Origin: Megaleporinus macrocephalus | Taxonomy: Eukaryota; Chordata; Actinopteri; Characiformes; Anostomidae | NCBI GenBank assembly: GCA_021613375.1 | Contig: CM038725.1 | Coordinates: forward strand, 39,666,699 to 39,730,698 | Reading direction: 5' to 3' | DNA length: 64,000 nucleotides | Part shown: positions 26,201 through 39,818 of the stretch, one piece after another | Layout: each line of letters starts with the position of its first letter | How positions within the stretch are numbered: position 1 is the first letter of the stretch | Position numbers and translations under genes: made by a program | Notes under the pieces: model-generated | Told to the model about the DNA's origin: nothing | Seen by the model: only the letters and a program-made list of their open reading frames with translations | Databases searched by the model: none

Positions 26201-29200
26201 GTCTTCTACAGTCCTCCACACTCTTCTACAGTCCTCCCACACTCTTCTACACTCTCCTACACTCTTCTTCACAGTCCTCCACACTCTCTTTCTACAGTCC
26301 TCCACACTCTTCTACATCGTCCCCCACACTCTTCCACAGTCCTCCACACTCTTCTACAGTCCTCCACCGTCTCCACAGTCCTCAACACTATTCTACCACT
26401 CTCACATCTTCTACAGTCCTCACAGTCTTCTACAGTCCTCCACACTCTTCAACCACTGTCCTCTACACTCTTCTACAGTCCTCCACACTCTTCTACAGTC
26501 CTCCACACTCTTTACCCTCCTCAACTCGTCCCACAGTCCTCACACTCTTCCAGACCTCCATCATCTTCTACAGTGCCGCCACACTCTTCTACCTCATCCA
26601 CAGTCTTCTACCAGTCCTCCACAGTCTTCTACAGTCCTCCACACTCTTCACAGTCCTCCCACAGTCCTTTACACGTCTCTACGTCTCCCACACTCTTTAC
26701 AGTCCTCCCACTCTTCTACAGTCCCACACCCTTTCTCCGTCCTCCACACTCTTTTCCAGTCCTCCACACTCTTCCTACAGTCCTCCACACTCTTCTACAG
26801 TCCTCCACACTCTTTCACAGTCTCTCCACTCTGCTACTCCTCTCACCCTTTACAGTCCTCTCACTCTTCTACAGTCCTCACACTCTATCTACAGTCCTCC
26901 ACACTCTTCTACATGTCCTCCACAGTCTTTCTACAGTCTCCACACTCTTCATACAGTCCTCACACACTCTTCTACAGTCTCCACACTCTTCTACAGTCCT
27001 CCACATCTCTTCCACAGTCCTCTAACACTCTCTCCACCGTCCTCCACACTCTTCTACAGGCCTCACTCTTTACAGACACAGTCACTCTCCAGTCCTCACA
27101 CACTCTTTTACAGTCCTCCACACTCTTTTACAGTCCTCCACACTCTTCTACAGTCCTCAACACTCTTCTACACTCCTCCACACTCTTCTACACTCCTCTA
27201 CACTCTTCTACAGTCCTCCACACCCTTCTACAGTCCTCTACACTCTTCTACAGTCCTCCACACACTTCTACACTCCTCAACACTCTTCTACACTCCTCCA
27301 CACTCTTCTACAGTCCTCAACACTCTTCTACACTCCTCCACACTCTTCTACAGTCCTCCACACTCTTCTACAGTCCTCCACACTCTTCCACAGTCCTCCA
27401 CAGTCTTCTACAGTCCTCCACACTCTTCTACACTCCTCTACACTCTTCTACAGTCCTCCACACTCTTCTGACCGTCCTCCACACTCTTACTACTACTCCT
27501 CTTCACCTCCATACTACAGTCCTCCACACTCTTCTACAGTCCTCCACACTCTCTTTCCACACTTCCTCTCCACAGTCTTCCACAGTCCTCACAACAGTCT
27601 TCTACATGTGCCGCCACACTCATCCACAGTCCTCCACAGTCTTCCACAGTCCTTTACACTCTTCTACAGTCCTCCACACTCTTCCACAATCCTCTACACT
27701 CTTCTACAGTCCTCCACACTCTTCTACAGTCCTCCACAGTACTTTCTACCAGTCCTCCACACTCTTTATACAGTCCTCCACACTCCTCTACAGTCCCTCC
27801 ACACTCTTCCACAGGTCCATCCACACTCTTCTAACAGTCCTCCACCACTTTCTTCTACAACTCATATACAAACTCTCCTACCAGTTCTTACACCACTCTT
27901 CAACTGCATTCTACAGTTCCACACCACTCTTACAACAGACCCTCCACAGGTCTTCTACAGTATCTCCACACGCTTTCCACCAGTCCTCTAACACTACTTC
28001 TACATGTCCTCCACACTCTTCTAAAGTCCTCCACACTCTTCGACAGTCCTCCACACACTCTTACAGTTCCTCCACACTCTTCTAAAGGTCCTCCACACTC
28101 TTTGCAACGTACTCTTTCCACACTCTTCTTACACGTCCTCCACACTCTTCTACAGTTCTCCACACTCTTCTTCAAAAGTCCTCCACACTCTTACACAAAG
28201 TCCTCCACACTCTTCTACAGTCCTCCACATCTCTTGCTCACAGTCCTCCACAGCTCTTCCAGTCCCTCCACACTCTTCTACAGTCCTCCAGTCTTCCACA
28301 GTCCTCCACAGTCTTCTACAGTCCTCCACACTCCTCACTAACACTCTAGTCCACACTCGTCCTCCACATCTTACATCACTCTTCTACGTCTTACAGTCTT
28401 CCACAGTCCTCCACAGTCTTCTACAGTCCTCCACACTCTTCCACAGTCCTCCACACTCTTCCCACAGTCCTCCACCACTCTTCTACGAGTCCCTCCACAA
28501 GTCACTCCACAGTCCTCAAACACTCTTCTACACTCCGCCACATCTTCTTCAGGATCCCTCCACAAGTCTTCTACAGTACCCTCCACAGTCTCTGCTACCA
28601 CTCCCTCTACCCTCTTCTACAGTCCTGCCACACTCATTCTACAGTCCTCCACACTCTTCTACACTCCTCTACACTCTTCTACAGTCCTCCACACACTTCT
28701 ACAGTCCTCACACACTCTTGCTACAGTCCTCCACACTCTTCTACACTCCTCCACAGTCTTCCTACATGTCCTCCACAGTTCTTCTACCATGTCCTCCACA
28801 CTCATCCGACAGTACCCTCCACAGAATCCTTTACACTCTCTCCAGTTTCTTTTTCTCCCACACTCTACACGTCCTCCACCCTCTTCCTACATTTCCTCCC
28901 ACACTCTTTTACAGTCCTCCACACTCTTCTACAGTCCTCCACACTCTTCTACAGTCCTCCACACTCTTCTACAGTCCTCCACACTCTTCTACAGTCCTCT
29001 ACACTCTTCTACAGTCCTCCACACTCTTCTACAGTCCTCCACACTCTTCTACAGTCCTCCACACTCTTCTACAGTCCTCCACAGTCTTCTACAGTCCTCC
29101 ACACTCTTCTACAGTCCTCCACACTCTTCTACAGTCCTCCACACTCTTCTACAGTCCTCCACACTCTTCTACAGTCCTCCACACTCTTCTACAGTCCTCC

Positions 29201-29608
29201 ACACTCTTCTACAGTCCTCCACACTCTTCTACAGTCCTCCACACTCTTCTACAGTCCTCCACACTCTTCTACAGTCCTCCACACTCTTCTACAGTCCTCC
29301 ACACTCTTCTACAGTCCTCCACACTCTTCTACAGTCCTCCACACTCTTCTACAGTCCTCCACACTCTTCTACAGTCCTACACACTCTTCTACCGTCCTCC
29401 ACACTCTTCTACAGTCCTCCACACTCTTCCACAGTCCTCTACACTCTTCTACAGTCTTACACACTCTTCTACACTCCTCCACACTCTTCTACAGTCTTAC
29501 ACACTCTTCTACACTCCTCCACACTCTTCTACAGTCCTCCACACTCTTCCACAGTCCTCCACTCTCTTCTACAGTCCTCCACACTCTTCTACAGTCCTCC
29601 ACACTTGT
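14297..29608. repeat. 15-kb minisatellite, 20-bp unit (slc1a3 intron)
   Basis: Around 750 copies of ACACTCTTCTACAGTCCTCC. Variants include CCACAG for CTACAG and ACAGTC for ACACTC. 14297-15530 and 28905-29600 are near perfect, with many identical 20-bp steps in a row. The interior is rich in single-base insertions and substitutions, with cleaner islands (about 22000-22550, 24560-25000, 27100-27480). The pyrimidine-rich strand is the sense strand of slc1a3. The canonical unit has no stop in any forward frame, and since 20 is not a multiple of three every frame gives the same 20-residue repeat, which creates many false ORFs. The array ends 60 bp before the last slc1a3 acceptor. Confidence 0.96.
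18450..20160. other. Scrambled, CpG-rich interior of the 20-bp array
   Basis: The 20-bp period is barely visible here. The sequence has many CG dinucleotides and mixed motifs such as GGCCGCCACACGCG. Traces of CCACAC and CTACAGTCC show it is still the same array. Many overlapping ORFs with unrelated translations occur and none looks like a gene. Error-laden consensus is more likely than a real CpG island, because both sides grade into the ordinary repeat. Confidence 0.75.
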
Positions 29609-29668
29609 CTATAATATTCCAGCATCAGCACTGTTAATGTTTTCACTCTCTCTCTTTCTCTCTCTCAG

Positions 29669-29873
29669 GGACCGCCTGCGGACCACCACAAACGTTCTGG
29701 GGGACTCTATTGGTGCTGGGATCGTGGAGCACCTGTCTCGTCACGAGCTGGCGGCGGTGGATGCTGAGCTGGGGAACTGTGTTCTGGAGGAGAACCAGGA
29801 GAAGAAAAGTCCGTACCAGCTCATCTCTCAGAACAATGACGACCGGCCCCCCGACAGCGAGAGCAAGATGTAG
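29669..29873 (+). CDS. slc1a3: slc1a3 last coding exon: TM8 and cytoplasmic C-terminus
   Basis: The acceptor has a strong CT tract (TCTCTCTCTCAG), and the exon runs to a TAG stop at 29871-29873. It completes the split Leu codon and reads [20 protein letters not shown], then HLSRHEL and a charged tail ending DSESKM. The Asp and second Arg of DRLRTTTN correspond to the residues that bind the amino group and side-chain carboxylate of glutamate (D476 and R479 in human EAAT1), and the Asn is also kept. The tail, with PYQLI followed by a final ESKM, resembles the GLAST C-terminus (ETKM in mammals), which identifies SLC1A3 rather than SLC1A2. Across the five exons the fragment totals 341 residues. 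Confidence 0.97.
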
Positions 29874-30198
29874 CAGAGACCACCTTCTGACCACCGGAGC
29901 TTCCGTTCCAACAGACTTTGTTACTCCACTTGATTAAAGCTATACTTCAACCAGACGTCCACCGGTTTCTACTCCTGCTCCACACGTACTGGAGCTACGA
30001 GGCTGACGCCACTAACGAGTAACGGAAGCTGAAAGCCCACCAGCTAGCATTTAGCTCTGTTAGTAGGTCGCAGTGTCCGTATCAGTACATTCAGCAGCTC
30101 AGGCCTCCAAACCCACACGTAGCTACCCGCACGGGCTGTGATGTCATAGCTGCTGCTGCTATACGAGTATAGTGTTAGGGGTATAGACTGCCATCACA
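29874..30198 (+). other. slc1a3: slc1a3 3' UTR, proximal part
   Basis: Unique, moderately GC-rich sequence directly after the stop codon. A possible weak poly(A) signal ATTAAA lies at 29933-29938. Mammalian SLC1A3 has a long 3' UTR, so the transcript may continue through the arrays that follow. No other gene is visible. Confidence 0.6.
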
Positions 30199-31113
30199 CA
30201 TTAAGCATTAGTATTAGTATTAATAATATTATTAGTCTTAGTATTAGTAATATTATTAGTCTTAGTATTAATAATATTATTAGTCTTAGTATTAGTAATA
30301 TTATTAGTCTTAGTATTAATAATATTATTAGTCTTAGTATTAGTAATATTATTAGTCTTAGTATTAATAATATTATTAGTCTTAGTATTAGTAATATTAT
30401 TAGTCTTAGTATTAGTAATATTATTAGTACTAGTATTAGTAATATTATTAGTCTTAGTATTAATAATATTATTAGTCTTAGTATTAGTAATATTATTAGT
30501 CTTAGTATTAGTAATATTATTAGTACTAGTATTAGTAATATTATTAGTACTGGTAATATTATTAGTCTTAGTATTAGTAATATTATTAGTCTTAGTATTA
30601 GTAATATTATTAGTACTAGTATTAGTAATATTATTAGTACTAGTAATATTATTAGTCTTAGTATTAGTAATATTATTAGTCTTAGTATTAGTAATATTAT
30701 TAGTACAAGTATTAGTAATATTATTAGTCTTAGTATTAGTAATATTATTAGTCTTAGTATTAGTAATATTATTAGTACTAGTATTAGTAATATTATTAAT
30801 ACTAGTATTAGTAATATTATTAGTCTTAGTATTAGTAATATTATTAGTACTAGTATTAGTAATATTATTAGTACTAGTAATATTATTAGTCTTAGTATTA
30901 GTAATATCATTAGTCTTAGTATTAGTAATATTATTAGTATTAGTAATATTATTAGTCTTAGTATTAGTAATATTATTAGTATTAGTAATATCATTAGTAT
31001 TAGTATTAGTATTAGTAATAGTAATATTATTAGTATTAGTATTAGTATTAGTAATATTATTAGTATTAGTAATATTATTAGTATTAGTAATAGTAATAGT
31101 ATTAGTATTAGTA
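30199..31113. repeat. ATTAGT-type AT-rich array
   Basis: About 0.9 kb made from ATTAGTATTAGTAATATT and ATTAGTCTTAGT blocks, with ACTAGT variants. Units of 12-27 bp are multiples of three, so a false minus-strand ORF of about 310 residues (Ile/Leu-rich) runs through it. It lies downstream of the slc1a3 stop, probably in the 3' UTR or flank. Confidence 0.95.
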
Positions 31114-31189
31114 ATGTAGCTTTAGACATCAAACAAGTCCTGCGTACTGGTATTGTGGGAAGGGGGTGTACCAGGGGTCTTGTTTTAGG

Positions 31190-31670
31190 ACATGTGGATG
31201 GTTTTAGGACCTGGGGGCTTGTTTTAGGGACTGGGGGCTTGTTTTAGGACCTGGGGACTTGTTTTAGGACCTGGGGGCTTGTTTTAGTGGCTGGGGGCTT
31301 GTTTTAGGACCTGGGGGCTTGTTTTAGGGACTGGGGGCTTGTTTTAGGACCTGGGGACTTGTTTTAGGACCTGGGGGCTTGTTTTAGTGGCTGGGGGCTT
31401 GTTTTAGGACCTGGGGGCTTGTTTTAGGAGCTGGGGGCTTGTTTTAGTGGCTGGGGGCTTGTTTTAGGACCTGGGGGTTTGTTGTAGTAGCTGGGGGCTT
31501 GTTTTAGTGGCTGGGGGCTTGTTTTAGGACCTGGGGGCTTGTTTTAGGACCTGGGGGCTTGTTGTAGTAAGTGGGGGCTTGTTTTAGGACCTGGGGGCTT
31601 GTTTTAGTGGCTGGGGGCTTGTTTTAGTGGCTGGGGGCTTGTTTTAGAAGCTGGGGGGCTTGTTTTTGGT
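31190..31670. repeat. 20-bp G-rich minisatellite
   Basis: About 24 copies of GACCTGGGGGCTTGTTTTAG, each carrying a run of 4-5 G. Variants have GTGGCTG, GGGACTG or GTAGCTG in the first part. The array ends about 17 bp before an AATAAA. Confidence 0.95.
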
Positions 31671-31686
31671 TGAACTATTGCTTTAA

Positions 31687-31692
31687 AATAAA
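31687..31692 (+). promoter_or_regulatory. Candidate poly(A) signal AATAAA
   Basis: A canonical hexamer just after the G-rich array and 1.8 kb after the slc1a3 stop. A second AATAAA is at 32094-32099. Either could end the slc1a3 transcript; RNA data are needed to choose. Confidence 0.35.
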
Positions 31693-32942
31693 AGATTAGG
31701 GGACGTGCACCCAAAGGCTCATGGGATTGAGGGAATGAGGCTGGTTGTCTTGGTTTGTAAACTTGTTTTGAGTTTCTGTCTGTTTGTTTATTTTCTCATT
31801 TGTTTGTTTGTTTACTTTTTAAACGTAAAAGCAGAAAAACAAAGAGCTGAAGGTGAGCGCCGGCGCCGGTGCTGTAGTTATAACGCTCATACAAATAAAC
31901 AAACAGCGGCGCAGGTGTTGACTCAGCTGTCGGCAGGTAGTTCACACCAGCTCACCTGCACAGGTGTCGCCAGTCACCACCAAACCAAACACCCTGATTG
32001 GTTCAGCGGTGAAGAATTTCAGAACCGCTCTCAGAAGTCTAGTACTGAATGTGTTCTGTAACCGTAGCGCTTCACTGTAAACTCTGATCTCTCAATAAAC
32101 GAGTACTTCTAATTTCAGTTTCTAAAAACTCTGAGTACACGGGAATTTACTGAATCTTTTAAAGTTTAACTTTCTTTTCTTCATTAACACAGTGACATTT
32201 ATCAAACTCAAATATTTCAGATTTAAAAGAACAAATTTTTACATTTCTTTATAAATAATTCAGAAGAAACGTTCTACACTGTGGGTTCCTTTAAAGGTTC
32301 TGTAATAGAGGGCTGTTGTGTTGGTGGTTTGAAAGAAAGAGTTTAAGGGTTCCTGCTGGAACCTTTACATTACATGGGATTAAATAAACATTTTGAAGCT
32401 TCACAGCAGTTTTAAAGGTTCTATGCCACTTAATGGGTTCTCTATAGAACCTTTACATCATGAGAAGGATTATTTTAACCCTTGAAGGTCCTTCTTTTTA
32501 AAGGTTCTGCACCAATTTAAGGGTGCCTTCTAGAACCTTGAAAATAGGTTCTTTAAAGAAGGTTCTTTAACGGTATTAGCAGGTTCTTTAAACGTTCACA
32601 GACATCTAGTTTATAAGATGTTCCAGTGAAAGGTTCAATGAGGGGTGAAGAGCGCCGTTATTACAGGTGTATAAACAGTAGAACACAGGTGCGGGTTTCT
32701 GTTCAAGAACGTTCTCCATATGTGAGCTGCTGTGGAATAATCTGTCCTGAGACTGGGTGAGCCGCTGGGATTATTGCTGTTCTGGGGTCAGTGAAGCTGG
32801 ACTGAGAGCAGGTGAGGTCGGCCGAGGTCAGTGAGAGATCTAGTGTTTATCTAGAGCCCACAGTGAAACGTCAGTTTACACAGAGTTAATAAAACCACTG
32901 ATTCAATAGAAACAGCCCGTCTCAGTCCTTCCTGCCTCTCAC
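31693..32942. other. Unique intergenic or distal 3' UTR sequence with AGGTTCT-rich segment
   Basis: No gene is supported. Between about 32275 and 32600 there are many AGGTTCT/AGAACCT words in both orientations (GGGTTCCTTTAAAGGTTCTG near 32283, GGTTCTTTAAAGAAGGTTCT near 32548). This resembles a decayed inverted-repeat (MITE-like) element, but I could not define clean ends. AATAAA at 32094 may be a distal poly(A) signal. Confidence 0.5.
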
Positions 32943-34690
32943 ATGCTACTGCTATAGACTACTGCTATAGACTACTGCTATAGACTACTGCTATAGAGTA
33001 CTGCTATAGACTACTGCTATAGAGTACTGCTATAGACTACTGCTATAGACTACTGCTATAGAGTACTGCTATAGACTACTGCTATAGAGTAGTTATAGAC
33101 TACTGCTATAGAGTACTGCTATAGACTACTGCTATAGAGTACTTTTATAGACTACTGTTATATATTTGTGTTATAGACTACTGTTATAGACTAGTGTTAC
33201 AGACTACTGTTATAGACTACTGTTATAGACTACTGTAATGGATTAGTGTTATAGACTACTGTTATAGATTAGTGTCATAGACAACTGTTATAGACTACTG
33301 TTATAGATTAGTGTTATAGACTAGTTACACAGATTAGTTTTATAGACTAGTGTTATAGACTACTGTTATAGACTACTGTTATGGATAAGTGTTATAGACT
33401 ACTGTTATGGATTAGTGTTATAGACTACTGTCATAGACTAGTGTTATAGACTAGTGTTATAGACTACTGTTATAGACTACTTTTATGGATTAGTGTTATA
33501 GACTACTGTTATGGATTAGTGTTATAGATTAGTGTTATAGACTAGTTTTTATAGACTACAGTTATAGAATATTAATATAGATTATTGACATAAACTAGTG
33601 TTATAGATTAGTTATACAGATTATTGTTATAGACTACTGTTATAGATTATTAATATAAATTATTGACATAAACTAGTGTTATAGGCTAGTTATACAGATC
33701 AGTGTTATAGACTAGTGTTAGACTAGTGTTATAGATTATTAATATAGATTATTGACATAAACTAGTGTTATAGATTAGTTACACAGATTAGTTTTATAGT
33801 TTTTTATAGTTTTATATATTAGTGTTATAGACTACTGTTATAGACTAGTGTTATAGACTAATGTTATAGACTAGTGTTATAGGCTAGTGTTATAGATTAT
33901 TAATATAGATTGTTGAAATAAATTAGTGTTTTAGATTATTAATATAGACTAGTGTTATACACTAGTAGTATACACAATTAATATAGATTATTAATATAGA
34001 CTACTGTTACAGACTAGTATTATAGACAATTAATATAGATTATTGATATAGACTAGTGTTATAGACTAGTGTTATAGACTAGTGTTATAGAATATTAATA
34101 GATTATAATATAGATTATTGATATAGAGTAGGTTTTGTAGACAAGTGTTATGTATTATTAATATAGATTATAGATCTAGACTAGTGTTATAGATTATTAA
34201 TACAGATTATTAATATAGATTATTGACATAGATTATTGACATAGATTATTGACAGAAACTACTATTATAGACTAGTGTTATAGATTAACATAGGTCATTG
34301 ACAGACTAGTGTTATATATTAGTTCTGCAGATTAGTGTTTTAGATTATTAATATAGATTATTGACAGACTAGTGTTGTAGACTAGTGTTATAGACTATTA
34401 TTATAGACTATTAATAGATTATTAATATAGCCATGTGTTATAGACTAGTGTTATAGATTATTCATATAAATTATTAATATAGATTAGTTATACAGGTTAT
34501 TGTTATAGATTATTGATATAGATTATTGACATAGATAAGTGTTATAGATTATTGATATAGATTAGTGTTATAGGTTGTTGCTATAGATTATTGATATAGA
34601 TTAGTGTTATAGGTTGGTGTTATATATTATTGATATAGATTAGGTTATAGGTTGGTGTTATAAGTTATTGATACAGATTAGTGTTATAGA
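32943..34690. repeat. 12-bp-unit TATAGACTACTG array, decaying rightwards
   Basis: It starts as clean TATAGACTACTGC/TATAGAGTACTGC units and becomes TTATAGACTAGTGTTATAGA, then AT-rich ATTAATATAGATTATTGACA mixtures towards 34690. The left end is the more regular part. No gene is seen. Confidence 0.92.
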
Positions 34691-34869
34691 TTGGTGTTAC
34701 TCTCAAATACAGGAATGTTAGGACCACCTGAACAGTGTGGTCTGACCTGCAGTCTGGAGTGTTGAGCTGTGCTGCCATCTGCTGGCCAACATTGAGACTG
34801 CATGCGATTTAGCAGTTTAACTCCACCCATTCAGCCTACAGCAGTTTAGCTCCACCCATTCATAACAAC
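34691..34869. other. Short unique spacer with a CTCF-like motif
   Basis: Unique sequence between two arrays. GCTGCCATCTGCTGGCCA at about 34770-34787 resembles the reverse form of the CTCF consensus. A short direct repeat (CAGTTTAACTCCACCCATTC and CAGTTTAGCTCCACCCATTC) follows. This is an inference from the motif only. Confidence 0.35.
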
Positions 34870-37420
34870 ATCAATACTACTATGAATAATAATAATATAG
34901 TAATAATAATATAGTAATAATAATATATAGTAATAATAATATACACTAATAATAATACTACTACTAATAATAATAATATAACACTACTACAATGACTAAT
35001 AATAATATAATAACAACAGCAGTACTACTAACCATAACAATATAATAACACTACTACTACTAATAATAATGTAATAACACTAATACTACTACTAATATAA
35101 TAACACTATTATTAATACTGCTAATAATGACAATAATACTAAAAATATGCATAATTACATAAGTACAAGTAATTATTAATAATACTAACAAATTACAAAT
35201 TACTACTAATAACAATATGTTGACGTTACTAATAATAACGATACTAATTATATTGAAAATATTACTACGATAATAGTAATTATACTACTAACAATAAGCT
35301 AACCCTAATACTACTAAAAATCTAATAACACTACTTCTACTAATGATATTATAACACTTATCCTAATACTGCTAATAATACTAACAATAATCGTAAATAT
35401 ACTACTGTTAATATAAATAATACTAACAATTATAGACATTCGATTACTACTAACAATAACAAGTATTAATAGTAATACTACGAATAATAATATACTAACA
35501 ATAATACTACCAATATTTATATTAAAATAACAGTAATTACACTAATAATAATAGTATTAACAATATTACTATTAATTATAGTAATATTAGTGATTATATT
35601 ACCACTAATAATAATACAACAATGCTAATGCTAATACTGCTAATAATAACAACAACACTACTAGTACTACTACTAGTAGTAATACTATAATAACACTAAT
35701 ACTAAAACTGATAGTAATACTAAAAATAATCATGATTATACTACTAATAATACTAACACTACTAACAATAACAATTATACTACTGCTACTACAACTACTG
35801 CTAATGATAATTGTACTAGCAAAAATCGTCATTACACTACTAATAAGAACAACAACAACAACTACTACTAGCAATACTACTACTACCACTACTACTAATA
35901 ATAATAATAAAACACCACTACTACTACTAGCAATACTACTACTACTACTACTACTAATAAAAAAACACCACTACTACTACTACTACTACTAGCAATACTA
36001 CTACTACCACCACTACTAATAATAATAAAACACCACTATTACTACTAGCAATACTACTACTACTACTACTACTAATAATAATAAAAAAACACCACTACTA
36101 CTACTACTAGCAATACTACTACCACTAATACTACTAGCAATGCTACTACTACTACTACTACTAATAATAATAATAATAAAAATAATAATAATAATAAAAC
36201 ACCACTATTACTACTAGCAATACTACTACTACTAATAGTACTACTACTAATAATAATATTAACAATACTACTACTACTACTACTAATAATAATAATATTA
36301 ACAATACTACTAATACTTCTAATACTACTACTAATAAAAAACACCACTACTACTACTACTAGCAATACTACTACCACTACTACTACTAGCAATACTACTA
36401 CTAGCAATACTACTACCACTACTACTACTAGCAATACTACTACTACTACTACTAATAATAATAATAAGACACCACTACTACTACTACTACTAATACTAAT
36501 AATAATAAAAAAACACCACTACTACTACTACTAGCAATACTACTACTACTACTATTACTAATAATAATATTAACAATACTACTACTACTACTACTACTAC
36601 TAATAATAATAATAATAATCAAACACCATTATTACTATGACTAGCAATACTACTACTACTACTACTACTAATAATAATAATAAAACACCACTACTACTAC
36701 TACTAGCAATACTACTACTACTACTACTACTACTACTAATAATAATAATAATAATAAAAAACACCACCACTACTACTAGCAATACTACTACTACTACTAC
36801 TACTACTACTAATAATAATAAAAATAATAATAATAATAAAACACCACTATTACTACTAGCAATACTACTACTACTACTACTACTACTAATAGTACTAATA
36901 ATAATAATAATATTAACAATACTACTACTACTACTAATAATAATAATAATATTAACAATACTACTAATACTACTAATAATAAAAAACACCACTACTACTA
37001 CTACTAGCAATACTACTACCACTACTACTACTAGCAATACTACTACTAGCAATACTACTACCACTACTACTACTAGCAATACTACTACTACTACTACTAA
37101 TAATAATAATAATAATAAGACACCACTACTACTACTACTACTAATACTAATAATAATAAAAAAAACACCACTACTACTACTACTAGCAATACTACTACTA
37201 CTACTATTACTAATAATAATATTAACAATACTACTACTACTACTATTACTACTACTACTACTAATAATAATAATAATCAAACACCATTATTAATACGACT
37301 AGCAATACTACTACTACTACTACTAATAATAATAAAACACCACTACTACTACTAGCAATACTACTACTACTACTACTAATAATAATAATAATAAAAAAAC
37401 ACCACCACTACTACTAGCAA

Positions 37421-37452
<32 letters not shown>

Positions 37453-38177
37453 ATAATAATAATAATAATAAAACACTTCTACTACTACTACTACTACTAA
37501 TAATAATAATCAAACACCAATACTACTACTACTACTAATAATAATAATAAAACACCACTATTACTACTAGCAATACTACTACTACTACTAATAATAATAA
37601 TAATAATAATAAAACACCACTTCTACTACTACTACTACTAATAATAATAATCAAACAGCACTACTACTACTATTAGCAATACTACTACTACTACTACTAA
37701 TAATAATAATAATAAAACACCACTACTACTACTAGCAATACTACTACTACTACTACTACTAATAATAATAATAATAAAACACCACTACTACTACTAGCAA
37801 TACTACTACTACTACTACTACTAATAATAATAATAATAATAAAACACTTCTACTACTACTACTAATAATAATAATAATAATCAAACACCAATACTACTAC
37901 TACTACTAATAATAATAATAAAACACCACTATTACTACTAGCAATACTACTACTACTACTACTAATAATAATAATAATAAAACACCACTACTACTACTAC
38001 TAATAATAATAATAATCAAACACCACTACTACTACTATTAGCAATACTACTACTACTACTAATAATAATAATAAAACACCACTATTACTACTAGCAATAC
38101 TACTACTACTACTAATAATAATAATAATCAAACACCACTACTACTACTATTAGCAATACTACTACTACTACTACTAC

Positions 38178-38212
<35 letters not shown>

Positions 38213-38844
38213 CACTACTGCTACTAGCAATACTACTACTACCACTACTACTAATAATAATAATCAAACACCACTACTACTACTATTAGCAATACTACTA
38301 CTACTACTAATAATAATAATAAAACACCACTATTACTACTAGCAATACTACTACTACTACTACTAATAATAATAAAACACCACTACTACTACTAGCAATA
38401 CTACTACTACCACTACTACTACTAATAATAATAAAACACCACTACTACTACTAGCAATACTACTACTACCACTACTACTACTAATAATAATAAAACACCA
38501 CTACTACTACTACCAATACTACTACTACTACTAATAATAATAATAATAAAACACCACTACTACTACTAGCAATACTACTACTACCACTACTACTAATAAT
38601 AATAATAAAACACCACTACTACTACTAGCAATACTACTACCACTACTACTACTAATAATAAAAAAACACCACTACTACTACTACCAATACTACTACTACT
38701 ACTACTAATAATAATAATAAAACACCACTATTACTACTAGCAATACTACTACTACTAATAATAATAATAAAAAAACACCACTACTACTACTAGCAATACT
38801 ACTACCACTACTACTACTAGCAATGCTACTACTACTACTACTAC

Positions 38845-38880
<36 letters not shown>

Positions 38881-39230
38881 TAAAACACCACCACTACTAC
38901 TACTACTACTAATAATAATAATAAAAAAATAATAATAAAACACCACTATTACTACTAGCAATACTACTACTAATAATAATAATAAAACACCACTACTACT
39001 ACTACTACTACTAATAATAATAATAATAAGACACTACTACTACTACTACTACTACTAATACTACTAATAATAAAAAAACACCACTACTACTACTACTAGC
39101 AATACTACTACCACTACTACTACTAGCAATACTACTACTACTACTACTACTAATAATAATAATAATAATAAAACACTACTACTAATAATAATAATAATAA
39201 TATTAACAATACTACTACTACTACTACTAC

Positions 39231-39281
<51 letters not shown>

Positions 39282-39296
39282 TACTACTACTACTAC

Positions 39297-39331
<35 letters not shown>

Positions 39332-39356
39332 TTAACAATACTACTACTACTACTAC

Positions 39357-39390
<34 letters not shown>

Positions 39391-39425
39391 ACTACTACTA
39401 ATAATAATACTAATAATACTAATAA

Positions 39426-39469
<44 letters not shown>

Positions 39470-39643
39470 ATAATAATAATAATAATACTAATAAAACACC
39501 ACTACTACTACTACTAATAATAATAATACTAATAATACTACTACTACTACTACTACTACTAATAATAATAATAGTAATAATAATAATAATACTACTACTA
39601 CTACTACTACTACTAATAATAATAATAATAATAATACTAATAA

Positions 39644-39714
<71 letters not shown>

Positions 39715-39771
39715 CACAACTACTACTACTACTAATAATAATAATACTACTACTACTACTACTACTACTAC

Positions 39772-39818
<47 letters not shown>

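Noticed and set aside
14497..28601. Cys/Trp/Glu-rich minus-strand ORFs ([17 protein letters not shown]) resembling zinc-binding repeats
   Set aside because: Reverse reading of the 20-bp unit; variants with CTACAG put in stops, so the open pieces are random survivors.
31705..32061. 118-codon ORF downstream of slc1a3
   Set aside because: It starts at GTG, has a Phe/Leu-rich part from a GTTT run, no recognisable domain, and probably lies in the 3' UTR or flank.
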